A stretch of DNA of 64,000 nt from Endomychus coccineus (taxonomy: Eukaryota; Arthropoda; Insecta; Coleoptera; Endomychidae), in NCBI GenBank assembly GCA_958510875.1, contig OY294070.1, forward strand, positions 119,144,703 through 119,208,702, written 5' to 3'. Positions within the stretch are counted from its first letter, which is position 1. Every line of letters begins with the position of its first letter. This document shows, one piece after another, positions 1 to 11,040 of this stretch. The notes under the pieces are model-generated. The model had not been told where the DNA came from and did no database searches. It saw only the letters and a program-made list of their open reading frames with translations. Position numbers and translations under genes: made by a program.

Positions 1-965
1 TCACTCAGATAGATCACTCCTTGTGGGGGTTGAAGAAGTATCCTCCGATACAATGGCTATAAATGCTGGTGTTCCACAGGTATTCATCTTGGCACCCACT
101 TTGTTTCTGCTCCATATCATCGATGTGCTGTAAGTGACCACCTGTCCCGTTCACAGCTTTGCAGATGATGTTACACTCCATACCGCTTTCTTATTTAATG
201 AAGCCAAAGGTGCGAGACAGGGACAGGCTGATCTGGAAATGATTTTGAAATGGGAATCTGATGATCTAGTGGAGATAAATGCAACCGAAGATCGAGCTTG
301 CGTCTTCTTTAGAGAGGCGAGTCCCACAGTCCCTAATATGATGATGTCAGGTACAACTATTTCTATAAAGTTTTCCTCATCCATGCTCGGGATCACCCTC
401 TCGTGGGATGATCATGTGAGGTTTGCGAAAACCGCTTGACAAAAACTCTATTCTGTGCAAGAGCTACTTCACATCCCAGCAGCTCTTCATTATCTATAAA
501 GCACAGGTTCGACCTGTCCTGGAGTAATGTTCACATGTTTAGAGTTCTGCTCCAAAACATACGCTGAAGCTTTTGGATCCTATCTAGAAGAGAGCCATTC
601 GTCTGATTGATGAAGTCACACTAACATATTCATTGACCTTTCTAGAAGGTCGTAGAAAGGTGGGCAATCTCTTTTCTATAGATATTTCCATAGTCTGTGT
701 TCATCGGAAATCTCGTCTGTTGTTCCACCGCGAGAAATTCCAGATAGGCCGACTAAAAGAGCTCAAGCTAGTCACTCCTTCATTGTCAAGCTTGGGATCT
801 ACCAGATTTCATTTTCTATCGAACGGCGAAGTTGTGGAACTCTCTACCTAATGAGGTCTTTCCCTATGCCTATAACCTCCAAACTTTCAAGAAATGCCTT
901 TCTCCGCTCTCAAGATTCTATCGCTGGCTCACACGATGTTCTTGGAACATTATAGGTTTCCCTCG
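1..965 (+). mobile_element. non-LTR retrotransposon fragment, 3' half of reverse transcriptase (decayed)
   Basis: The conceptual translation reads through the reverse transcriptase palm. There is a GVPQ-type block near 70-110 and HSFADDVTLH, the catalytic Asp-Asp motif, near 155-185. C-terminal thumb text follows: a LL-IPAA block, a decayed P-LEYCSHVWSSAPK-like stretch, EHRRKVG near 650 and a PLSRFYRWL-like tail near 900. It is a CR1/Jockey-type element without RNase H. The longest open piece is 134-439, and stops and frameshifts break the rest. The 5' part lies outside the window or is missing. Related fragments lie at 1128-1262, 35340-35560 and 54650-55260. The exact clade is uncertain. Confidence 0.8.
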
Positions 966-1127
966 CGTGTAGCCAAGTATAGAAAAAAATTTTTTTCTAG
1001 TAATAATTCTGAAAACGTATCTACAATTTTTATTTCAACGATTTAACGTTCTCATTGGGACTCTTATTTATCCAAAGGCATTTTGACTGGAAAATTTTTC
1101 ATTCTATACAATTTCCTACTCTTTGCC

Positions 1128-1262
1128 TAGTGAGGTTTTACTATGTGCCTATAACCTTCAAACCTTCACGAAAATTGCTTATCTGCTCTCCCAAGATTCC
1201 ACCGCTGGCTCACACGATGTTTTTCTAACATTATAGGTTTCCCTCTAATGTAGTAAGGCTAT
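1128..1262 (+). mobile_element. second 3'-end copy of the same non-LTR family
   Basis: About 135 bases repeat 841-965 with roughly 85 percent identity by eye. Both contain CTATGCCTATAACCT-like and CACCGCTGGCTCACACGATG-like blocks and end in a TTATAGGTTTCCCTC stretch. This is the extreme 3' end of the retrotransposon, either a separate 5'-truncated insertion or a local duplication. Confidence 0.7.
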
Positions 1263-1738
1263 AGAAAAAAAATATACTCTCAAAACTACTCTACTTTTCA
1301 AACTAATTGTTTTTTTTCAGTTTTCGTAAGAAACTCTGGAAATATTGGTCTTACGATAAAAGTTGTAATAACGAAAAATGTACATTTTCGAATATCAAAA
1401 AACAAACAACAAATTTTAATTTTATACATTGTTGGCTGTTTTTCGACACCTCGTGTTTGTTTCTAGGTGCCGTAGCTAGAAGGGGATACATTTATTTTTC
1501 GAAAAAATTTAAGAAATAAACAGTTTTATTTTTGGTCCAGGAACCTAAATAAACAATTTTTTTCTCATTCTTACCACATCATTTCATATTGCATCTACAC
1601 CTTAAAATTTTGAACGTTTCAAAATACATTCGATGATTTTTTTGATGTGAAAATACACAAGCTTACATCAGAAATAGAAAGAGATATTAGTTAGTTAAAT
1701 ACAATTGAATATACAAAATATTTTAGAATTATATTTTT
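1263..1738. other. AT-rich stretch, nothing recognised
   Basis: Short open frames are present but show no protein-like composition, splice context or repeat structure that I can support. Confidence 0.5.
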
Positions 1739-4640
1739 CCTCAATTGAATAGTTGAAAGTGCTCGTTTTGTTCAAAAAAGTTTTCCTTGTTTATCGTTCG
1801 AAATAATGAAATAAGATTAAAGTTGATTATGTAAAACCAAAAATATGTAGGCTTATCGAACATTATCAAATCAGATTAGATATTATGAATCATGGAAAAG
1901 TGATATCATTCATATATTGCATTATGAGAATGTATGAAAATTAGTCTAAGTGTACATTATCAACTGTAAATAAATAACATTGGTATAAACAATGTTTCCA
2001 AACGGAATGAAACAAAGCTATATCATTTAGAATAAGTAACTTGAAATCGCTGATTCGAAAATGACATAGTTTTGAAAAGAAAATCTAGTTTGAAGCGTTA
2101 GGGTTTTCCCCTTCCTACGTATTTCACGTAATTTCAAGAACTGCCAGAGAAGAAGAACGATGAGATGATATGATATAAAACCGTAACAATATTGCATAAT
2201 TCATCGGTTTTTGCAAGTTAATCTGTGAAATCTTATATTGTTATACTGTACAATGGCATTTGATCTTGAACATCAAACTCAGATTCATTCTACTTAACCG
2301 ATTGTTCGGCTGCTGGTTGTTCATCAGGGTCTTCCAAAACATCTCCATTATCGTCGAACTGTGTGGTTTCTTTACACTAGTTTTCGCAGCAGTCGCCACA
2401 ATTGGTACAGATGAGGGAGTAGTGGGGACAAAATTTCAGAAAAACACAAGCTCGTTGAGATACCTTCTTATATTTGCTATAAAAAACGTACAATTTATCA
2501 ATTTATGCCATTCTCCTAGCTAATGTCACAGTCTTTCTCAATGCCCAACCATTGCTAGACTAAATAGATCCTGTTGATGAGCTTCTACCTCTGACGTAGG
2601 TAATGATGCCGAGTAGGAGGTTGTTATAAATGCATATTTCTGTATTGGTACAGTAAATCTCAGGAAAATAAGTTTTTGTGGAAGAGAGGACCACGTCTAT
2701 TTTCCATAAATCATTAGCGAGGTACGTGAGGAGCTTAACACCAAAAAGTTGTAACCTCACCTAATGTTTTTTGAATTTGATTTCCCCCAAGAACGGTAGG
2801 TGGTAGTGGAAAATTTTGAAAACCAAAAATTGTACATTTCAATTCATTTAGGTGCAGCGCTACAACCCTGAATACAAAAAGCAGAGAACCCCAAAGTAGC
2901 CAGAAATTACTTATTCCTCTTTTTCGAGACGAGAAATATCTTTGCCGCACAGTGGAGATATAAAAGTTGGAGAGCAAAATGTATCTGCACTTTTTCCTCA
3001 CGATGCACTGTTACGGAGATATAGTGCTTTCATTTTCTAATAATCTACCACTTTGTATATACCCTTCTTAGCTTTCAGCCGACCTCGGTTCCTTATTTTC
3101 AAGGAAAATCAAAACTCGTAGTCCTACTCAAAGAGGATGAGATTTTGCGAAATACTACAGAAATTTCCATGAAATCTTTCAATTGAATACTTGAAAGTGC
3201 TCGTTTTGTTCGAAAAAGTTTTCCTTGTTAATCATTTGAATTAATGAAAATAAGATTAAAGCTGATTATGTGTAATCGAAAATATGTAGGCTTATCTAAC
3301 ATTATCAATTCATCAGATTAGGTATTATGAATCATGGAAAAGTAACATCATTCATATATTGCATTATGCGAATGTATGCAAATTACTCTGAGTGTGTTAT
3401 TATCAACTGTATATAAATAATATTGATATAAACAACAAAACAAAGTTTCTAAAGTAAGTGAAACAAAGTTAATTCTCTTAGAATGAGTAACTTGATATCA
3501 CTGATTAGAAAATAGCATAGTTATGGAAAGAAAATCTAGTTTTATCAGTTAGGGTTTTCCCCTTCCTGGGTACTTAATTTCAAGAACTATAAGAAAAGGA
3601 GAACGGTGAGATGAGATAAAACAATATAATGTTGCATAATTCATCAGTTTTTGCAAGCTAATCTGTGAAAACTTATATTGTTCATTATCCATAATAAATG
3701 ATAAGCAATAACAAGAAATGGGAAAAACAGGCATTACGTATTATCAAATGAAAAAATTAAAAAGTTTAATTACTTCAATTAAGTTTTTTGCACGACCTGT
3801 ATAATGGCCTTTGATATTGAACATCGAACTCAGTTTCATTCTACTCAACAGATTGTTCGGCTGTTGGTTGTTCATCAGTGTCTTCCAAAACATCTCCATC
3901 ATCGTCGAACTGTGTGGTTTCTTCACACTAGTTTTCGCAGCAGTCGCTAAATTAGGTACAGATGAGGGAGTAGTGGAGACAAAATTTCAGAAAAAGACAA
4001 GCTCGTTGACGTACCTCATACATTTGCTATAAAAAACGTACCATTCATCAATTTTTTTGCTATTCTTCTAGGCAATGTCACAGTTTTTCTCAATACCTAA
4101 CCATTGCTAGTTCCTGTTGATGAGCTCCTAACTCTGACGTAGGTAATGATGCCGAGCAGCATATTTCTGTATTTGTACAGTAAATTTAAGGAAAATATAG
4201 CCAAAGAAAAGAGAACCGCAGCTATTTTTTATAAATCGTAAGCGAGGTGTGTGACGAGCTTAACACCGAAAAGTTGTACATTTTACTTTGGACATTTTTG
4301 GAAATACATAATGTTTTTGGATTTGATTTTCCCCGAGAACGGTAGATGGTAGAGAAACATTTTGTAAGCCGAAAATTGTAGAGAACAATATTATCTACAA
4401 TTTAGTTCATTCAGGACATCAAAGTAGGGAGAAATTAATTTTTCCTCTTTTTCGAGGGCAAACATTTTTTTTGCGTCACGATGTACTGTTACAGAGATGC
4501 TTTCATTTTCTAATAATGTTCTACTTTGGAAATACCCAGCGAATGCAGCGTCGTAACTTTTAATGATTGCGACACCACCTCGGTATCTTATTCCCAAGGC
4601 AATTCAAAACTCGTAGCACTACTCGCAAAGGATGAGATTT
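1739..4640. repeat. diverged tandem duplication, two copies of about 1.44 kb
   Basis: Copy 1 (about 1739-3177) and copy 2 (about 3178-4640) align along their length. Both begin CAATTGAATA.TTGAAAGTGC and share blocks near 2105/3545, 2255/3805 and 2735/4255. Identity is roughly 80-90 percent. Copy 2 holds about 115 extra bases near 3680-3795. On the minus strand one frame stays open in both (about 2300-2420 and 3850-3970, with KTSVKKPHSST and FWKTLMNNQQPNN). Four of the six differences I compared there are synonymous in that frame. On the plus strand both copies end in KLV.LL..DEILRNT. This suggests an old duplication of gene-bearing DNA, now mostly decayed. No family is recognised. Confidence 0.75.
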
Positions 4641-4780
4641 TGCGGAATACTGCAGATATTTTTAAGAAGCCCCGCATCCATCAACAAAGCTTCGAAGCTG
4701 CAAGACAAGTCATCTTTGAGGCATTGAACGATGTAAATACTGGCACAGACCAAACCCACACAGTATACAGAATGACCGTA
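4599..4780 (+). CDS. candidate exon of unknown gene running into PLE sequence
   Basis: The frame is open after a good acceptor (pyrimidine-rich, ending TTCCCAAG at 4598) and reads KLVALLAKDEILRNTADIF, then FEAARQVIFEALNDVN. From about 4744 the same frame enters THTVYRMT, which matches the GIY-YIG region of the Penelope-like element at 51.3 kb (THAVYKL). A GTAAGT follows at 4778-4783. Tandem copy 1 carries a truncated version near 3105-3185 ending in a stop. The host-like part is about 48 residues. I do not recognise its family. It is probably a broken exon into which a PLE inserted. Confidence 0.35.
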
Positions 4781-5460
4781 AGTATAGTATAAGAAACAAA
4801 AATTCAGAAAATTCCACCGCCCTTGCTAAACTTTGTTTTGATTATAATAAAAGATCTATTCTGGAGATGATTCATATAAAACGTGCCTCCAAGTCTGTAA
4901 ATCATCGAACAGATAATCTATCATTAAGTCAGATTTATACTAATTCAATTAATTAAAACCCTTGCAAATTCCTACATGCGTCTTTATAATGTTAAAAGTA
5001 TATTTGAGGTAGAATGCTCAAATAGTAATATTTCTTATAAGGTCTTACAACCTTTTTCTATTACCTCACAAATCCAACATCTGGTTCGAAAGTAGATACT
5101 TGAGCTTCATATTTTTTGGTTTCAGTCGTGTACAGACTTTGTGACATGAGTTCGTATATTATAAGAAAATTGGTAGGCAGTGGATTTTTGATACATTTCA
5201 TATACTTAAAACATTGATGTGTTACAATTTCGATTGTTCGTGTTTCTGTTCGTTTCGGCGACGTTGGCAATTGAAATTGGTGCGATAAGGATGCTTTGTG
5301 CTGACACAATTAGTTTTAAGAAATCCCGTTTTAGACATAAGTCCTGTGATTATGTTCGTGAGACCAAAACGTACGTAAAGACGAAAATAAGCATATGTGT
5401 TAGTGTGATCTATTGCTCGAGAATTTATATATAACTCATACCTGGGTCAAGAAAAAAGGT
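4744..5460 (+). mobile_element. Penelope-like element fragment: GIY-YIG remnant plus terminal repeat with degenerate hammerhead
   Basis: 4744-4850 matches, sense for sense, the GIY-YIG endonuclease remnant of the PLE at 50775-52034. 4850-5110 is the reverse complement of about 50775-51070. 5200-5460 is the terminal (pLTR) sequence shared with 33060-33282 and 58440-58690, recognised by GTTCGTTTCGGCGACG and CGTACGTAAAGACG. The hammerhead core is decayed (CTGTGATT in place of CTGATGA), but the stem II loop GTTCGTGAGACC and palindrome ACGTACGT remain near 5360-5385. PLEs encode a reverse transcriptase and a GIY-YIG nuclease; only the end survives here. Confidence 0.75.
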
Positions 5461-6248
5461 TAACAGTACTTATTCATAATATCTCAGCTAGTGAAGTAAG
5501 GAGTAATTATTTTCCGATTGTGCATACAACACTTTGAGAAATTGTTCACCCAACTCAGCAATGGCATAAGGGCCAGCATTCCACTTCAAATGTTCCACCT
5601 TCCCTTGTATCATCACATACTGAAATTCCTCCATTTTAGATATGATTTAAATGGTTTTGAATCCCCCCAATATAATGTTCAAATCAATTCCTATATCCTG
5701 TAAGATTTATGATCAACATCTTCCGATTATTCAACTGAATATTCTGGTACATGTAAAATTTGTTTGCAACTATTTATTCCTGCATTTCATGTAAAATTCA
5801 TGACAAGCTATGCATTCATAAATTTCAATCTGAAACTTAGCATTTTATCTTATCCCGGATCAAAGGATAAATGTTTGACGTGAATTTTAATTTCCTATAA
5901 AATGCATAGAGAGAGTATTATGGAGTGAAAACTTGTCAGTAAGTTTGATAACAGCTCATTTCATGTTTATCATTAAAAATTGATGTAAGCTCTTCCTCAT
6001 TTCAGAATAACGCTTTTCACATAAATTTAAGAAATTTTACTATATCGTGTCGGCATTGAAGAAATGTATGAACTCTTATAAAACTGTTCGTTTGAACCAT
6101 TAATCAAAAATACTCCCAAAACGTTCACGTATTGGCTCGCAAAATTGATAACTGCAAATTATCAGTTTTGAAGATGATTAACAAATGAAATAAATTAATT
6201 GTTAAATTAATATCATTCATAAGCGTAATAAGGTATCTCTAGATTTAC
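5461..6248. other. AT-rich, nothing recognised
   Basis: Neither strand shows a convincing coding frame or repeat. Confidence 0.5.
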
Positions 6249-6360
6249 CAGTAACACTGCGGCTGAAAGTTCCATACATCTGTTCCATCCTCTCGAGCTC
6301 ATCAGCGTAACGAGTAAGCTGCAGTACTACCGGTCCATATCTCTGTCGGGGCTCAAATGC
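6249..6360 (-). CDS. candidate internal exon, unknown protein
   Basis: A 112-base stretch on the minus strand is bounded by an AG acceptor (6361-6362) and a GTAAAT donor (6243-6248). It is open in one frame and reads EPRQRYGPVVLQLTRYADEL, followed by ERMEQMYGTFSRSVT. The composition is typical of a helical, coding sequence. No family is recognised. No neighbouring exon could be linked. It could be host or transposon derived. Confidence 0.35.
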
Positions 6361-6535
6361 CTACGCCATGAGTAGCCAAAATATTGAACTATCGGAACAA
6401 ATGCAAATTTTTCCATTACAAGATAAAGTTCTCCCCCTCTGCAACCTGTATCGTATAGTCCCAAATGAGACAGTCTGTGTCGTGGTCTCTATAACATCGG
6501 CCAAAAGGATCGCTACTTGTAACTACATTGGAAAC

Positions 6536-6751
6536 TTACTGTCTCTGGATGAGTTTTGGTTCTGGACGGACTTTAGTTAAGTGACGACTAACACTCTTAC
6601 ATATTGGCAAGTTTTCTGGAACAACTCCGGGAAGGGCAGGGTCTCTTTCATTGCTGTCATCGAGGAGTGGCTTCCATAAGCTACTACGGTATTTATCCCC
6701 GAAAACTTTGCGGTATGCCACCTCCCGAGAGGTATAACGAAGGTATTTCAT
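6536..6751 (-). pseudogene. short open frame, possible decayed coding fragment
   Basis: The minus-strand frame has protein-like text (GDKYRSSLWKPLLDDSNERD, then PALPGVVPENLP) and ends in a stop at 6536. It lies just upstream, in transcript sense, of the candidate exon at 6249-6360. The intervening sequence has stops and no clear donor, so linkage is not shown. No family is recognised. Confidence 0.2.
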
Positions 6752-6800
6752 GAGCGATTAAATAGATTGCTCTTAAAAAAACACTTAATACTTAGTCAAC

Positions 6801-7357
6801 TGTTAGGTACAGCCATAAAGACACTGTCATAGGATACTTTACATTCCTTTGTCATTTTGAGTCAAAGTGGATAAGATACGAATTTGGTTCTTACTCCTAT
6901 GATAGGAAGTTATATCTATCATTTGACAAAGACTAGAAAGGTTGAAGAAAACTAATGAGTGTCAAATGTTAGCTAGTATACCCAGTGTGGCTGTTTTTAT
7001 GAACCGGCAAGTTTTACAGTCACTTGTTATGATTTCAACTATAAATGATCATTTATAAAGACAGTCTAATTACAACATTAAATCAATTTATTCCCACTAG
7101 ACAAATGTAGTTCTTTAAACATCTCTCTTTCTCTCTCTCTATCTTTCCTATTTCTTTCTTGTTGGGCTGACCACGCACTACATAATTAGTACAAAGGAGA
7201 CTTGAGGAAAAAAGTTCTAAAATTAATAAGTGAAAGTATTGAGCAACCCTTTCACAAGAAGCGTTAACAACTAATAGTTGAGAGGTTGGACTAATGAAGA
7301 GTACAATCTATTGTTTTTAAATAAATATAGAGGAAAGAGGTAAAACATTCATTACAT
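6801..7357 (+). mobile_element. probable LTR of a gypsy-type retrotransposon (5' boundary uncertain)
   Basis: The segment ends ...CATTCATTACA directly before a tRNA-Ser primer-binding site, which fixes the 3' border of a 5' LTR. The 5' border is a guess: TGTTAGG at 6801 would give a TG...CA LTR of about 557 bases. It contains a CT-rich run (about 7120-7160) and AATAAA-like signals near 7320. No gag-pol follows; the internal part is lost within about 50-190 bases and replaced by a mariner relic. Confidence 0.45.
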
Positions 7358-7382
7358 TGGCGCAGTCGGTAAGATTCGAACC
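7358..7382 (+). other. retrotransposon primer-binding site complementary to tRNA-Ser 3' end
   Basis: The 25 bases begin TGGCGCAGTCGGTAAGATTC. They are the reverse complement of a tRNA 3' end: CCA, the acceptor strand CGACTGCG and the T-arm TTCGAA. The insect tRNA-Ser end recalled from general knowledge differs at two bases. It resembles an A-box, but no tRNA can be folded in this orientation. Confidence 0.6.
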
Positions 7383-7572
7383 ACTGCTTCCATAACATTT
7401 ATTGCAATGGGCATGGTACCTATGGAAGCTATTTTTTTAGAATCGGAAAGTTCCAGGATGGCCAGTTTACTGATTGCATCATCTTTGATGGCCCCTCCCA
7501 TATGGTCTTATCCTATCGTAATTTTGATGTCATCAAAGCAGAACTTGTAGGTGCAGGATCTATCTTGCCTAA

Positions 7573-8332
7573 TACGAGGGCAAGGTGAATAGTTCCTGAA
7601 AAATTAAAGAAGAAATGATTTATTTGGTAAAATTTATTTTATTTCTCAACATAATTTCCTTGTAGTTCGACACACTTCATCAAACGTTTCTCTAATTTTT
7701 CCTTCAAAATAGGCATTTGTTTCAGCGATGAACTCATCGTTGGAGCCAAATCTCTTTCTACCGAGCCATTTCTCCTAATTTGGAAATAGATAAAATCGCA
7801 GGGGGCCAAATCTGGAGGATGCGATGGATCACGAACCAATTCGTACCGCATTCGGTGTGTTCTGATGGATCCATGTTTCGTGCACGGTTACGAAACGGTG
7901 CAAAAAGTCCTTTCTATCGCGCTTTAACATCGCCAAGCACTCCTTTGAAGTTGTCATACGGTCGCGCTCGTTATCAACAGAGAGCAAAAGCGGCACCCAT
8001 CTGTTAGTTCCGTGCACTTTAACTCGCCGATCTTCATACCATGGATTTATCGACGATTTCTGGCGTTGTTACCTCAATTGGACGACCAGAACGTCGGCGT
8101 CCTTTGTGGTCATACTACCAAACGAAAATCAGTAAGCCACTTGTAAATCATTCCAATCGATGGTAAAGATTCTCCATAAAATCAGATACATGTCAAAACA
8201 GAACTGAAAGACGTATCAGTCTGTAAATTTTAATGCATTCTAGTTGGTAGATGGTACGTCACAAATGTCACATGGGATTTTCGATTGCGGCACAATCTGT
8301 TTTATTTGTAAGGGACTTTTCTACTTGCTCTA
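7573..8332 (-). mobile_element. mariner relic, internally deleted transposase
   Basis: Terminal inverted repeats read CGAGGGCAAGGTGAATAGTT at 7575 and the inverse of GAGCAAGTAGAAAAGTCCCT ending at about 8330. Minus-strand coding pieces are RRPIEV-type text (8040-8110), LLLSVDNERDRMTTSKECLA then FVTVHETWIHQNTP (8017-7850), and after an internal deletion RYELVRDPSHPPDLAPCDF with KLEKRLMKCVELQGNYVEK (7851-7640). This is the mariner DD34D architecture; the deletion removes the second catalytic Asp region. It is not functional. Relatives lie at 9227, 34848, 36000, 37010 and 39868. Confidence 0.85.
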
Positions 8333-8799
8333 CTTGCGTAAAGTATTTCGAAAGATGTCAGAAACTCCATGGTGCTTTTGCAGCACCTTAAACTCAGCAT
8401 CCTTCTATTGATTGGCGTTCTCATTGTTTAACTTTCCTAAATCTTCTAAGTCAGACAGTTTGATGTGAGGGTCACTATCATATACTAGATATATGTGTGT
8501 AACATCTTTGTATCTGCCTTTTAGAAGAGTTTTATTTATATTATGTTATACTTTAATTTCTAACACGCTTCATCCTTCTAGCATTATTACATTAGCCCTG
8601 TAAGTAGGAGGGTTAGGTCCAAGGAAGCGCCGAATTAAATATATGTATATGGTTTCGGAGCTCCAGCCACTGTGTATTTAATCTACTCTTCATTTATTGA
8701 GACATCGCATATCACCCAGGCCATGGATGGAGGTGATACATTTACACTTCTGTTGTTGATTTTGATGGGTTGTTTGTCGTTACAAAAAATAGCCCACTC
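8333..8799. other. no gene recognised
   Basis: AT-rich intergenic sequence without a supported feature. Confidence 0.5.
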
Positions 8800-8976
8800 C
8801 ATTTTTTATGGATATATCTCTAAAATGTGTTGATTTATTAACAAGAATACATTATATTTTCACAATTTTAACATCCTGTATTCCAGTATTTCAGAGTCAA
8901 ATTTTATTATTTCTGCCTTCTGAATGTACACTTACAATTGGGGCTATTTCTTATGGATCACCTGTATAAGTTTATT
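8800..8976 (+). repeat. interspersed repeat shared with 11790-12045
   Basis: Shared blocks include the AACA.CCTGTAT stretch, CTTCTGAA.ATG and TTACAATT.GGGCTATT, ending in TATGGATCACCTGTATA. The short conserved ends suggest a small non-autonomous element; no terminal inverted repeat could be fixed. Confidence 0.5.
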
Positions 8977-9226
8977 TCATATCGTAGTAGATCATCTGCA
9001 TCTGGAAGATATGCATTCTTTGATGTTTGTTTTGATTTATGCGAAAACGAAACCGTAATATCCAATTTGAGTTTCTTGGATTTATTTCATTTATTACCTG
9101 TATCTCCGTCAGGTATCAAGTTCCGTGCTACTGGAAAGCATATTGGTCTGGATATATTGCGCACCTAATATAACGTCATATGATAATGACGATAACGAAA
9201 TTCCTAACAATAGCAACTACTTGGTA

Positions 9227-11040
9227 TACGAGGGTAAGGTGGAAAGTCCCTGGAAAATGAAACAAGAAATGATTCATTTGGTCGAAACCACTGTCGTACA
9301 TACAGGTATGGGAACTCTATTGTTTGACATGTCTCTTACATGTCGCCAAGCTCGTAGTCCCTCGCTCAGCCACCAGCTAGCGCTTGGATCGAAGTATGGC
9401 AACAATCACATTATTAAGTAAAATAATTTTTCTCGTAACGCAATATTTACTATTCTGATTTGAGAGAGTAATAGAACTGTTACTCTTGTCAAAATGTATT
9501 ACTCACCTTAAAAATAACTTCCCCCTTTTCGCACACATAAAAGACCTCGTTAGAACGATTTCTTTCCGCATCTTTCGGCACTTTAAAAACAAAAGTTTCT
9601 TGCTTTACACTTTTGTACCCCGTTTTGCATTTCGGCACAATGCACGGTTTCGTAATTTTTGTCTAAAAAAGGTTGTATTCCTTGTGTTTACAAGCCATCA
9701 ATGACAGTTGCCAGAGAACACGGTCGTATACTATGCCATAGATCATTCCTTGACTCATGCGCCACCCTTTTGGTACTATGCAACAGCTGACGCTTAGCGG
9801 ACTCACTTCTCACATAGGAAACAGCCTCGAGTTCCCAGACCTGTATATACGACTATGGTCAAAACTTATTTAATTTCTCAACATAATCTCCTTATAGCCC
9901 GATACACTTCGTCCTACGTTTTTCTAATTTTTCGACCCCTTCCAAATAATACGATTTCGGCAATCCTTCAAAATAGGCATTTGTTTCAGCGATGACCTCA
10001 TCGTTGGAGATAAATCTCTTTCCACCGAGTCATTTCTTCAAGTTTGGAAATAGATGAAAGTCACAGGAGGCCGAATCTGAAGAATACGGCGATTGACGAA
10101 CCAATTCGTAGCGCAATTCATGCAATTTAGGCAGTGCGCCGGTGCGTTGTCCTGGGAGATGAGCACTTTTTTCTTTGCCAAATGCGGCCCCTTTCGCTTC
10201 AAATCGAAGTCGAATCGATCCAACAGGTCTGCATAATATACGCCAGTGATCCTTTCTCCTTTTTGGAGGTTATCCATATGGAGGATACCATGTGCATCCC
10301 AAAAAACTGTCGCCATGACTTTCTTGGCCGATAAACCCATTTTGGCCTTTTTTGGCTTCGATTCGCTAGGACTTCGACTGTTATTTGGTCTTTGGTGTAT
10401 TGTGATAGATCCATGTTTCGTCCACGATTACGAAACATCGCAAAGAGTACTTCTTATCGTGCTTGAACATCGCCAGACACTTCTTTGAAGTTGTCAAACG
10501 GTCTCGCTTAATGTCAACAGATAGCAAATGCGGCACCCATCTGGCAGATAGCTTTCTCATATTCAAAAATTTATGCAAAATGTTCCGTGCCCGTTTGGTT
10601 GAGATGCCGATAGCCTCAGCAATCTCGTGCACTTCAACTCGCTGATCGTCCAATATCACACCATGGACTTTGTCGACGATTTCTGGCGTCCTTTGTGTTC
10701 ATACAACCACCACGAAAATTAGTAAGTCACTTGTGAATCGTTCCAATCGATTGTGATGAATTCCCATAATGTTTAACACGCGATGCTTTGTTTTGCGTAA
10801 TGTTTTTTTCACGCAAGAAAAAATGTTTAATCAAGACGTGAAATTCACTTTTTTTCATATTTACAAAGATCTTCAAGGCGGCTTGCTTTCGATGGGTGTC
10901 AATATAGAACTGAATAACGTATCAGTCCTAAAATTTTAATGCGTTCTAGTTAAAGACGGTACATCACAAATGTCACGTGGGATTTTCGATTGTGGTACCA
11001 TCTGTTTTATTCTTCAGGAACTTTGCACCTTGCCCTAATA
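9227..11040 (-). mobile_element. mariner element, full length but decayed, with a nested MITE
   Basis: Terminal inverted repeats (CGAGGGTAAGGTGGAAAGTC at 9229; the inverse of ATTAGGGCAAGGTGCAAAG at about 11037) bracket a minus-strand transposase. N-terminal helix-turn-helix text is near 10870-10660 (EKNITQNKAS). 10659-10381 has HEIAEAIGISTKRARNILHK, LTTSKKCLAMF and VDETWIYHNTP, with the first catalytic Asp. 10340-10038 has SAKKVMATVFWDAHGI, TGVYYADLLDRF and SQDNAPAHC, with the second Asp. The third region and GVEKLEKRRTKC run to 9900. Frameshifts and stops inactivate it. Without the MITE the length is about 1.24 kb, normal for mariner. Confidence 0.88.
9289..9857. mobile_element. MITE with long body inserted in the mariner
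   Basis: Inverted ends CAC.GTCGTACATACAGG and the inverse of CATAGTCGTATATACAGG flank about 570 bases. The host mariner sequence is duplicated as GTCGAAAC (9281-9288) and GTCAAAAC (9858-9865), an 8-base direct repeat with one mismatch, which fits hAT-type insertion. A shorter relative lies at 61278-61564. The two share both flanks (CCTCGCTCAGCCACCAGCT and GACTCATGCGCCACCCTTTT) but differ in their centres. No coding capacity is seen. Confidence 0.75.

Noticed and set aside
7355..7400. tRNA gene (perfect A-box TGGCGCAGTCGG and a TTCGAA block)
   Set aside because: No cloverleaf can be drawn in either orientation. The string is the complement of a tRNA 3' end, fitting a primer-binding site.
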